DNA of 64,000 nt. Origin: RGIG3701 sp030530205. Its GTDB lineage: Bacteria > Planctomycetota > Planctomycetia > Pirellulales > Thermoguttaceae. The stretch lies in assembly GCA_030530205.1 (NCBI GenBank), contig JAUMVK010000002.1:1-64000 (forward strand), read 5' to 3'. A program made the position numbers and the translations under genes. The notes under the pieces were generated by a model that searched no databases, was not told the DNA's origin, and saw only the letters and a list, made by a program, of their open reading frames with translations. This document shows, one piece after another, positions 1-7,025 of this stretch; position 1 is the stretch's first letter; each line of letters begins with the position of its first letter.

Positions 1-1207
1 CCCAAATCTTGATTCTTGAGATCGAGTACGGTTTGTCGCAGCTCGTCGTGTTTTTCAGACCCGGGAAAGACCAGTCGAAGTTGACGACGTACAGGTATCC
101 GTTCATCACAGCGCATTCGGCCGGCTGGTCCAGAAGACCATTTTCGCCGTTCGTGTCGTCGTTCACCCAGAGCCAGCCCGCGACGTGCTCACCATTCTCA
201 TTGCGGGAAAGAGTCCGGATAGCGTTGGCCTGACTGTCGTCGATGTAGATTTTGTCGGTCTTCGCATCGTAGAAAATGCCGTCGCAGCAGTGGTACGCGT
301 CGTCATTCAGGACGGTCGTCACTTTGGCGGTTCCATCTTCGTTCGTGTCGATGCGGTACATCTGGCCGTCGCCGAAGTTCCCGGCATAGAGTGCGCCCCA
401 CGCCCACGTGATCCCGTCAAACGACGTGTTGTCGCCGCGGCCGATTTTCTTCGTTTGGCCAACGACCCAGGCGCGGGGATCAACCGCTTTGCCCTCTTTA
501 ACGGTCGGATCGACCATGATGGTTTCCGTCGCTTCGACCAGGTCAGAGGTCTTGAAACGCCAGATGATCCCCAGCCCGAACGCGTCGGGGGTCCCAGCCG
601 TATCGATGTTGGAGTCACTGATGTAGGTATAATCGTCACGGATCAGGATCGCGTTCGCCAGGCGGAGCCCCTTCGCGACCACGTCCACTTTTCCGGTCGG
701 TTTTCCGTCTTTCATCTCAACGCGGAGGATGCGGGACGGGTATTTGCCTTTCGGTTCCGAAGAGAAGAACTGGTTGTCGCAAACGTACAGGTTACCGTCC
801 GGACCGAAATCAAGCCCCATGGGGCCGGTTTTGCCGGAGTCCGGGTCGGTCGGGTAGTCCATCAGGATCTTGAACTCGCCATTCACTCCATCATCTTCAA
901 AGACGCACAGTTTGGCGCCAAATTCACGGGAACCGTCGGCCTTGCTCGGGTGGAAGTTCGGGACGTTCAGGTAAATTTTTTCGTTGACTTCATCGACCGT
1001 CATACCATCCGGGACCGGGCAGGTATCCGGAAGGGTCACGTGAAGTTCCGGTTTATAAGCCGGGTTCGGAGTAATGTCCACTTTGTGGATCTCAACGGCG
1101 TTTTCATCGGCTGAAGTGTCTTTGTCACAGCATTTTTTGCAGCACGGGCAGCAGCCGGCCAGCATAATGACGGCAGACAACGCCAGGAAAGCAAGAGTTT
1201 TTTTCAT
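1..1207 (-). CDS. SMP-30/gluconolactonase-like beta-propeller lipoprotein, 3' end cut by window
   Basis: The minus strand reads open from an ATG at 1207 to the window edge, 402 codons, with no stop. An AAGGAC ribosome site lies about 6 bases before the ATG. The N-terminus is a lipoprotein signal: MKK, a hydrophobic run, and the lipobox LAGC at residues 16-19. The mature protein begins with an unusual cysteine cluster, CCPCCKKCC. The rest has propeller-like blades such as GLDFGPDGNLYVCDN, FDGITWAWGALYAGNFGDG and CDGIFYDAKTDKIYIDDS, typical of SMP-30/gluconolactonase/NHL-type proteins. It probably sits lipid-anchored and binds or hydrolyses a sugar lactone, but the substrate is inference. It lies downstream of two Gfo/Idh/MocA genes on the same strand, which suits a sugar-oxidation role. 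A plus-strand reading frame over the same DNA is a shadow. Confidence 0.75.
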   Translation of the reverse strand, partial: MKKTLAFLALSAVIMLAGCCPCCKKCCDKDTSADENAVEIHKVDITPNPAYKPELHVTLPDTCPVPDGMTVDEVNEKIYLNVPNFHPSKADGSREFGAKLCVFEDDGVNGEFKILMDYPTDPDSGKTGPMGLDFGPDGNLYVCDNQFFSSEPKGKYPSRILRVEMKDGKPTGKVDVVAKGLRLANAILIRDDYTYISDSNIDTAGTPDAFGLGIIWRFKTSDLVEATETIMVDPTVKEGKAVDPRAWVVGQTKKIGRGDNTSFDGITWAWGALYAGNFGDGQMYRIDTNEDGTAKVTTVLNDDAYHCCDGIFYDAKTDKIYIDDSQANAIRTLSRNENGEHVAGWLWVNDDTNGENGLLDQPAECAVMNGYLYVVNFDWSFPGLKNTTSCDKPYSISRIKIW

Positions 1208-1332
1208 GGTCCAGGTCCTTCTCTTGAAATGCCCCGCGGAAATTGGGCGACCGCAAGGCTGGGGAGGTTACTACTATACGGTAAAAGGAACGCCTGAAAT
1301 GTCCAGACGTTCCTACGATATACAGCGAAAAA

Positions 1333-3498
1333 CTAGTTCGCGGCCGGAGCGGGGGCTTCAGCAGCCGGGGCCGGAGCAGGTGCAGCCGGAGCAGGGGCTT
1401 CAGCAACCGGAGCAGGAGCGGGTTCTGCCGGAGCCGGAGCAGGGGCTTCAGCCGGGACGTTCCCGAAACCAGCCGGAATCGGTTCGGTCGGCTTGATTTC
1501 CGGAGCGCCTTCCGGACGGAAGTCGTTTTCCGGGGTGGCGTCGTTGAAAACGTCAAACCACTCGTCCTTGAACGCGATGGTCTGACCAATACGGGCGGAG
1601 ATGTTCGCCGTCAGCGCCATGATTGCATCAGCCATGGCGACTTTCGGCTCGCAGTGCATCATCATGCCCGGATCGTCCGTCTTGTAGTTCGGTTCCGGGT
1701 TGCTGCGGATGCAGTACGCGAAGTGCTCGATTTCTTCCGTGTAACCGAGGCTCAGGTCGTTCAGCGCTTCCGTGCCGAGGACTTCATCCATTTTCTGGTT
1801 TTTGAAATCGTCGTCACTGGTCGGTTTCAGCGTGTATTCCGGCGCTTTGAACCCGGAGACTTTGGACTCGCCGCCGCGTTCCACGTGCGCGTACTGGTTG
1901 ACTTCGTACGTGTACCAGAGGTAGGCGTTTTCTTCACGGTCGATCTGGAGGGTCCCGGTGGTTCCCATCACGACTTCACCGTAACCGCCGAAGTCGTTTC
2001 CGTTGATCGCGCTGTACGCCACGGCGACTTTTTGACGCGGGTCTTTCTCGTAACCCGGAGCGGCGTATTCGTAAACGCACGTCATGTGGTCTTCAATGTC
2101 GCGGTCGTTCAGAAGGACGTAATTCCCGTCTTTGTCCTTGCGCTTGTTGAAGACGGACCGGTTCGAGAAGGCGGTCACGTTGAGCGGGTGGTGGTGCTTC
2201 CCGTCGCCGTACATGGCGGAGATGAAGATCCCAGCCGCGTCGAGCTGGTGAGAGCCAAGTTCGGCCATCACGCCCGCGCTCGTAGTTTCCCACAAACGCC
2301 AGCGGTAAAGCTCCTCGGCCGCCGGGGCGACATAGGTCGTGTTGCCTTTGCCGTCCACCAGGGTGTGCGCGCGGTAGTTGGAGTTTTCGTCCAGCGGGAT
2401 CGCGATCTCGTCGTTGAGCTGCTCGCCGAACTGCTCGATCTGCTTCGTGATGAGCGGGAGCTCCACGCCTTCGATGCGGGCTTTGTTCGCGACGAGTTTC
2501 TCGCGGGCGATCTCGTTCATACGGATCGCGAATTTGTCGCCGGATTCACGCAGCTTCGCGGCTTTGTCGTCGCAGGCCTTGATCTGGCCGTCCAGCTTGG
2601 CCAATTCCTTGACGAAACCTTCTTTTTTCTTCTCATGGGCCTCTTTTTTCTTCTTGATGCCGTTGAGGAGGACCAGGTCGTTTTCGGTGTATTTTCCGTC
2701 TTTCTGATTAATGACGGCTTCCGGGAGCGGCGGCTGCCAGCTGTCGTTTCCGGGCTGGTTGTTGCGGTGCCACTGCGCGCGGATGTAGTGGATCTTGCCG
2801 AGCAGGCCCTGTTCGATCGCTTCGATCGCGTTGTTGTAGAGGACGCTGTAGTGCCGCTGGTGACCGGTCGCCATGTGCTTGTGCAGGCGAGCCGCCACGC
2901 GACCCATGTCCTTGCACTTCGCAATGTCGTGAGCCATCAGTTTCTCGGTCAGAACGTGCAGACCAGCGTTCATGGCTTCGATGGCCGCCTTGTGGTGCAG
3001 GTGCAGCGGCAGAGCGATCAGGACCGCTTCGATCCCAAGCTCGTCCTTGGCAGCCAGAAGCTCGTGGTAGTCTTTGAAGACTTTGACCTGAGCGTCCACT
3101 TCTTCTTTGGTTTTCCGGAATTTGTCGTCGCACTCGCTGTAAACGCGGTAGAGGCCGCGGCGGACTTTACGTCCCTTGGGGCTGGCCGTCACGTCACCAT
3201 TGAAGGCGCGCCAGCGGTTGTAGCTGCGAATGTCGGCGATCGCCACGATGTCCACAAATGCCGGGTTGCAGGCCCCCAGAAGAACTGAGCCTTCGTCACC
3301 GGTTCCGATGATGCCGATTTTGACCGGTTTCTCGGGAGTGCTGTAACCGTAGTAGTACGCACCACGTGTCGTGTTGTCGTTCGGATCGTTTTTGATTTTC
3401 AGCCAGTCGCGGAAGAACTCGCCGCGCATGTTCGGGCTGGCCATTACCGCGCGAAAGTTCGCTTCGCCGATGTTTTTATTTTCAGGTGTTAAATTCAT
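1333..3498 (-). CDS. Gfo/Idh/MocA-family oxidoreductase, Tat signal lost, Pro/Ala-rich tail
   Basis: 721 residues. A Rossmann fold starts at about residue 59 with GTGDEG (65-70). LTEKLMA follows at 183-189, matching the EKP motif of NAD(P)-dependent sugar dehydrogenases, then GHQRHY at 212-217. The C-terminal half matches the Gfo/Idh/MocA C-terminal domain. Residues about 280-340 hold a Lys/Glu-rich, probably coiled-coil insertion. The last 40 residues are almost only Pro, Ala and Glu. The gene is a paralog of the one at 3715-5442: both begin MNLTP and share the Rossmann, EKL and GHQRHY blocks. Where the paralog has a twin-arginine signal, this one has FFRDWLKIKND, so Tat export looks lost. 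The start is supported by AAGGT six bases upstream. The substrate, probably a sugar or cyclitol, cannot be read from sequence. Confidence 0.85.
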   Translation of the reverse strand: MNLTPENKNIGEANFRAVMASPNMRGEFFRDWLKIKNDPNDNTTRGAYYYGYSTPEKPVKIGIIGTGDEGSVLLGACNPAFVDIVAIADIRSYNRWRAFNGDVTASPKGRKVRRGLYRVYSECDDKFRKTKEEVDAQVKVFKDYHELLAAKDELGIEAVLIALPLHLHHKAAIEAMNAGLHVLTEKLMAHDIAKCKDMGRVAARLHKHMATGHQRHYSVLYNNAIEAIEQGLLGKIHYIRAQWHRNNQPGNDSWQPPLPEAVINQKDGKYTENDLVLLNGIKKKKEAHEKKKEGFVKELAKLDGQIKACDDKAAKLRESGDKFAIRMNEIAREKLVANKARIEGVELPLITKQIEQFGEQLNDEIAIPLDENSNYRAHTLVDGKGNTTYVAPAAEELYRWRLWETTSAGVMAELGSHQLDAAGIFISAMYGDGKHHHPLNVTAFSNRSVFNKRKDKDGNYVLLNDRDIEDHMTCVYEYAAPGYEKDPRQKVAVAYSAINGNDFGGYGEVVMGTTGTLQIDREENAYLWYTYEVNQYAHVERGGESKVSGFKAPEYTLKPTSDDDFKNQKMDEVLGTEALNDLSLGYTEEIEHFAYCIRSNPEPNYKTDDPGMMMHCEPKVAMADAIMALTANISARIGQTIAFKDEWFDVFNDATPENDFRPEGAPEIKPTEPIPAGFGNVPAEAPAPAPAEPAPAPVAEAPAPAAPAPAPAAEAPAPAAN
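1336..1455 (-). repeat. Low-complexity Pro/Ala-coding tract
   Basis: The final 40 codons of the 721-residue oxidoreductase alternate Pro and Ala with occasional Glu. The DNA is a run of imperfect GGAGC/GGGGC/CTTCAGC words. The tail has no counterpart in the neighbouring paralog. Confidence 0.75.
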
Positions 3499-3534
3499 GT
3501 TTTTACCTTTGTATTTTGTGGTTATGCTCTTTAC

Positions 3535-3687
3535 GGGGACGATGCTTCCAGCGTCGTTAAAATCAGGAATAGGAATGAGGAGTCAGGAATTGAAAAACCT
3601 TGGCTTTTATGGATTGAACTCATTCTGAAACTGACGTTACGAGAAGCGTCGATTCCTCATTAAGACGACGCTGGAAGCGTCGTCCCC
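3535..3687. repeat. Intergenic inverted repeat (GGGGACGA family)
   Basis: Two 23-base arms at 3535-3557 and 3665-3687 are inverted copies differing at one base. Each contains GCTTCCAGCGTCGT or its complement and starts or ends with GGGG/CCCC. The enclosed ~107 bases hold further words (AGGAAT, GAGGAGTCAGGAAT) and a TTGAAC core. The element fills most of the gap between two minus-strand oxidoreductase genes. Shorter related copies lie at 6803 and 17881. Confidence 0.75.
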
Positions 3688-3714
3688 GCAAGGGGAGGCT
3701 TTTGATCATTCACT

Positions 3715-5442
3715 TCAGACGTCATATTCCGGTTTGTTCAGGTTCGGATCGCCTTCTTCCTTCGTTTTAAGGCCGAAATCAACTTCTGGTGTTGCATCGC
3801 TTTCGACTTTGAACCAGTCATCTTTGAAGTAAATCCGTTCACCTCTTTCGGCGGAAATGTTGGTCACGTGGGCGATGATCGCGTCACCCATGGCGACTTC
3901 CGGCGTGCAACGAGGATGATTTTCCGGATCCGGATTGCGGATGCACCACGCAAAGTGCTCGATCTCTTCCGTGTAGCCACGGCTGACTTTCGGCCCGGCT
4001 GCCGCTGCTGCGACGGCTTTCTGACTCGCGCCGCTGGACTGCGTGTCGAGGGACGGACCGCTGCCAGCGCCGGCGCTCGCTTTGGTTTCTTCTTTCAGAA
4101 GGAGCTGGGTCTCTTCTTCCTTCAGGATGATCATCGTGCCTTTCGTGCCGTAAACGATCTCGCCGTAACCGCCGAAGCCGTTCCCGTTGATCGTCGAGTA
4201 CTGGACCGCGATCTTGTTCTTGTTGCAGAGCGGGTCTTTTTCGTCGTAGCCTGGAAGCGGGAAGTCGAACGCGGCGATGACGTGGTCATTCGTGTCGCGG
4301 TCGTATGGGAAGAGGTTACGCTCGCCCGAGGCGAAAACGCTGATCGGGTGCTTGTGTTCGCCGCCGTGGAGGGCCGAGATGAAGATGCTGGCCGCGTCGA
4401 GCTGGTGGGAACCAAGTTCCACCATCAGACCGCCGCCCGTGCGCCCCCAAAGGCGCCAACGAATCAGCTCTTCAATCGGGGAGCAGGTATAAACTGTGTT
4501 ACCGGCCGCGTCTTTCAGCTCGTTCGTCTGGTAGCCGAATTTCGAAGCGTCGATCAGGTAGTCCTGAATTTGCAGTTCCTTCTGGCGGACACGCGGGAGA
4601 AGTTTCTCGATTTCCGCGCCGCGGGCCTTGGAAAGAGCCACTTTCAGTGATTTCAGGTCGTTCAGGAGCTTCATGGCCTGCGGGTCTTCCGGCTTGGCCT
4701 GGAACGGCATTGGCATCTGCCAGCTGTCGGCGCCCGGAAGGTTGGAACGGTGCCATTGGGCGGCGATGTGGTGCAGGTCACCGAGCTTGCCGCGCTTGAT
4801 CGTTTCCATCGCTTCTTCGTACAGAATGTTGTAGTGACGCTGATGGCCTGTGGCGCAGAACTTACCGGTTTCACGCGAGGTACGAGCCATATCTTTGCAC
4901 TGGCCGACCGTGCGGGCCATGAGCTTTTCCGTCAGGACGTGCAAGCCCATCCGCATCGCCTTGATCGCGACGATGGCGTGGAGGTGAAGGGGCAGGGCGA
5001 TGATGACCGCCTCGATACCGTCGGCCTTGGCGTTGGCGAGGCATTCCTCGTAATGGCCGTACACCTTCACGTGCTTGCGGGCTTCGTCTTCGGTTTTCCA
5101 GCCATAGACGCTCATCAGGCCCTTGCGCATCTTGATGATGTTATCGTTTGAGTTATCGCCGTAGAACGCGCGAAAGACGTTGTACGGGCGGATGTCGGCG
5201 ATGGCTTTGACCTGAACGTACTCAGGATTGATAGCGCCAATCAGGATGTTGCCCTCATCACCGGTTCCCAGGACCGCGACGCGGAGAGGTTCACCGTGGG
5301 CTTTTCCATAACCGAAATAGTAGGCGCCGGCAGTTAAACCGGTCGTGGCGACTGCCGCAGTGGAAGCCACCATAAATTGACGACGGGAGCACCGAAGGAA
5401 TTCTTCACGAGCGGCCGCCTGTTGCTGAGGTGTAAGATTCAT
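3715..5442 (-). CDS. Gfo/Idh/MocA-family oxidoreductase with Tat signal
   Basis: 575 residues. SRRQFM at residues 19-24 followed by an Ala/Thr/Gly-rich hydrophobic run is a clear twin-arginine signal, so the folded cofactor-bearing enzyme is exported. The NAD(P)-binding motif GTGDEG is at 59-64, and LTEKLMA and GHQRHY blocks follow as in the paralog at 1333-3498. The C-terminal domain includes GRTGGGLMVELGSHQLDAAS. A short Ala/Ser-rich insertion near residue 470 (KAVAAAAAGPK) is not typical. The gene follows a DoxX-like gene on the same strand and precedes its Tat-less paralog. The family oxidises or rearranges sugars, cyclitols or amino-sugars using NAD(P); the exact substrate is unknown. 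Confidence 0.88.
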   Translation of the reverse strand: MNLTPQQQAAAREEFLRCSRRQFMVASTAAVATTGLTAGAYYFGYGKAHGEPLRVAVLGTGDEGNILIGAINPEYVQVKAIADIRPYNVFRAFYGDNSNDNIIKMRKGLMSVYGWKTEDEARKHVKVYGHYEECLANAKADGIEAVIIALPLHLHAIVAIKAMRMGLHVLTEKLMARTVGQCKDMARTSRETGKFCATGHQRHYNILYEEAMETIKRGKLGDLHHIAAQWHRSNLPGADSWQMPMPFQAKPEDPQAMKLLNDLKSLKVALSKARGAEIEKLLPRVRQKELQIQDYLIDASKFGYQTNELKDAAGNTVYTCSPIEELIRWRLWGRTGGGLMVELGSHQLDAASIFISALHGGEHKHPISVFASGERNLFPYDRDTNDHVIAAFDFPLPGYDEKDPLCNKNKIAVQYSTINGNGFGGYGEIVYGTKGTMIILKEEETQLLLKEETKASAGAGSGPSLDTQSSGASQKAVAAAAAGPKVSRGYTEEIEHFAWCIRNPDPENHPRCTPEVAMGDAIIAHVTNISAERGERIYFKDDWFKVESDATPEVDFGLKTKEEGDPNLNKPEYDV

Positions 5443-5477
5443 ATTTCGTTCTTTCTTTTGTTCTGATTCTTGTCTTT

Positions 5478-5619
5478 TGAACGAATAACGAATAATGAAT
5501 AACGAATAATGAGGAGAAAGACTTCAACCTTTTTTCTTTTTCAAATTCGCTGCGGCCGGAACTCATCCAGCCATTNNNNNNNNNNTTCGTTATTCGTTAG
5601 TCATTATTCATTCGTTTTC
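5478..5619. repeat. Intergenic inverted repeat (CGAATAA/TGAATAA words), broken by the assembly gap
   Basis: The left arm (about 5478-5511) is built from ACGAATA, ATGAATA and CGAATAATGA words. The right arm (5586-5619) carries the complementary words TTCGTTATTCG and TCATTATTCATTCG. The loop side holds the core GAAAGACTTCAACCTTTT at 5516-5533 and the N gap. The same words and core recur at 15894-16005. The right arm touches the stop codon of the DoxX-like gene. Confidence 0.7.
5576..5585. other. Scaffold gap (10 N)
   Basis: Ten unresolved bases inside an inverted repeat. The true length is unknown. It lies between genes and breaks no reading frame I can see. Confidence 0.95.
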
Positions 5620-6724
5620 AGTCTTCATTTTCTTCGGAATAGAAGCCGAAGATCTTCGCGAGCTGTTTACCGCCGCAGTTCCAGACGAAGTAGTCCAGAC
5701 CGCCCCAACGACCAACAGGCAGGGTGGCGAGCATGAAAATCGCGACCATCTCGACAAAGTTTTTGTCCACGATCAGCGCGTGGCCCACTTCAGGGTGCAC
5801 TGCCGGGAAAATCGTTGGCCATGGCGGCTGCGTCATCAAAACAGCAATCAGGAAGCAACCACCGCCGATGGCTGCCAGGCGAGTGCAGAAACCAAGAATC
5901 AGGCACAGACCAATGAGCGTCAAAGCCCACGTGACGGAGAAATCAAGGAATTTCGTCCAGCTGCGGCCTACGAACGGAAGGTTCAGGCCGAACGGAAGCT
6001 GGTCCGTCTCCACGACGAACTGAGGAAGTTTGACCGTTTCTTTCGCGCCAGTTTCACTCACAGGGCCAAGAATGGTCTGGATCTGGGCGACCAGAGTGTT
6101 TACGGCATCTTCCTGCACGGTGAAGAAACCTTTCGCCTCGGAACGAAGTTTCATCATATCGCCCCACTGGCGCTTTTTCTGTTCAGGACCATTATTCGGC
6201 CCGTTTTTCGCGGCCTGGAAACGTTCCAGAGCGGCCAGATAGGCGGCGACATTCGACGCATTATCTTTTACGTCGTCCCGCACGTCCGCGACGTACGTTC
6301 CCCACGCGATTTGCAGGGCGCGGAGCTGGTCGCCTTCCGGTCTGTAAGTGTTGATGGCGTAGTCGTAAATCTTCTGAGCTTCATTGAAGTAGGCGGGATA
6401 AACCGTAACGGTTTCTTTCACTTCGGTCACTTCCGGCACCGGTGCGAACAGCTCGGGAACATCCTTGCCTTCTTCTTTCTTCACGTCGATCGTGGGTTTT
6501 CCAGACGTGTAAAACGTGACCTCCCGCGATTCGGTTTTCAGACGTCCAACACCGTCAAGGTCGGGCGACATGGCGTAAAAAATCGGAGCAAACGGACCTT
6601 TAGCCATCGTGAGAAACGGAAGGGCGGAGAATTTATCCGCGTTATCAATCTTCCAGCACCCTTCATAGAAGAAGTGCCAACCAATGCACAGACGAAGTGC
6701 CACCAATGCGATGACGCTGAGCAT
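5618..6724 (-). CDS. DoxX-like membrane protein with large soluble insertion
   Basis: 368 residues from the ATG at 6724. The first 20 residues form a membrane helix followed by WHFFYEGCWKI, the DoxX-type first-helix signature. Three more helices lie at about 264-280, 282-299 and 317-340, separated by GFCTRLAAIGGG. Ordinary DoxX proteins are about 130-170 residues; here about 200 soluble residues sit between helix 1 and the rest. No ribosome site suits the ATG. An AGGAGG lies six bases before an in-frame CTG at 6751 that would add MKRQYFQIG, a charged start that fits a membrane protein, so the true start may be the CTG. It precedes two Gfo/Idh/MocA genes on the same strand. DoxX proteins are linked to respiratory or thiosulfate oxidation in some organisms; the role here is unknown. 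Confidence 0.75.
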   Translation of the reverse strand: MLSVIALVALRLCIGWHFFYEGCWKIDNADKFSALPFLTMAKGPFAPIFYAMSPDLDGVGRLKTESREVTFYTSGKPTIDVKKEEGKDVPELFAPVPEVTEVKETVTVYPAYFNEAQKIYDYAINTYRPEGDQLRALQIAWGTYVADVRDDVKDNASNVAAYLAALERFQAAKNGPNNGPEQKKRQWGDMMKLRSEAKGFFTVQEDAVNTLVAQIQTILGPVSETGAKETVKLPQFVVETDQLPFGLNLPFVGRSWTKFLDFSVTWALTLIGLCLILGFCTRLAAIGGGCFLIAVLMTQPPWPTIFPAVHPEVGHALIVDKNFVEMVAIFMLATLPVGRWGGLDYFVWNCGGKQLAKIFGFYSEENED

Positions 6725-6802
6725 TCCTATTTGAAAATATTGGCGTTTCAGGGGAAACCTCCTCTCAAGTAAACAAACTATTAATTAATGTATTGGCGAG
6801 TG

Positions 6803-6819
6803 GGGACGATGTACGTCCC
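6803..6819. repeat. Small GGGACG hairpin
   Basis: GGGACG, a five-base loop, then CGTCCC: a perfect short palindrome upstream of the DoxX-like gene. It shares the GGGGACGA word with the elements at 3535 and 17881. The rest of 6725-6940 is A/T-rich with no gene visible. Confidence 0.55.
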
Positions 6820-6940
6820 GCACGGCAAAATATACTATTAACCTTTTTAATTTTATCAGATTTCCCAAAAATTGCTATAGTTCAGAAGGGGGATTTGTGA
6901 AAAAAAATGGAAATTTTTGGGATTTTTCGGAGTTTTGGGA

Positions 6941-7012
6941 GTTTTCAGTTGTCAGTTCCCAGTTCTCAACTGGTAGTTAAGAACTGGGAACTGGAAACTG
7001 GTAACTGAAAAC
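6941..7012. repeat. Intergenic inverted repeat (AACTGG words)
   Basis: The left arm is made of CAGTT words (TTTTCAGTTGTCAGTTCCC) and the right arm of AACTG words (GAACTGGGAACTGGAAACTG). Roughly three quarters of the ~32 arm positions pair, around a short TAGTTAA centre. It lies immediately downstream of the WbsX-like gene and could act as its transcript end. Confidence 0.7.
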
Positions 7013-7025
7013 AGGGAACCTGCTG

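Noticed and set aside
1654..3288. 544-codon plus-strand frame antisense to the Gfo/Idh/MocA gene
   Set aside because: No domain, signal or ribosome site; composition (His/Val/Phe/Arg-rich) is that of a reverse reading of a GC-rich gene.
5478..5511. Possible CRISPR-like repeats
   Set aside because: Words are 7-10 bases and contiguous, with no unique spacers and inverted partners instead of direct repeats.
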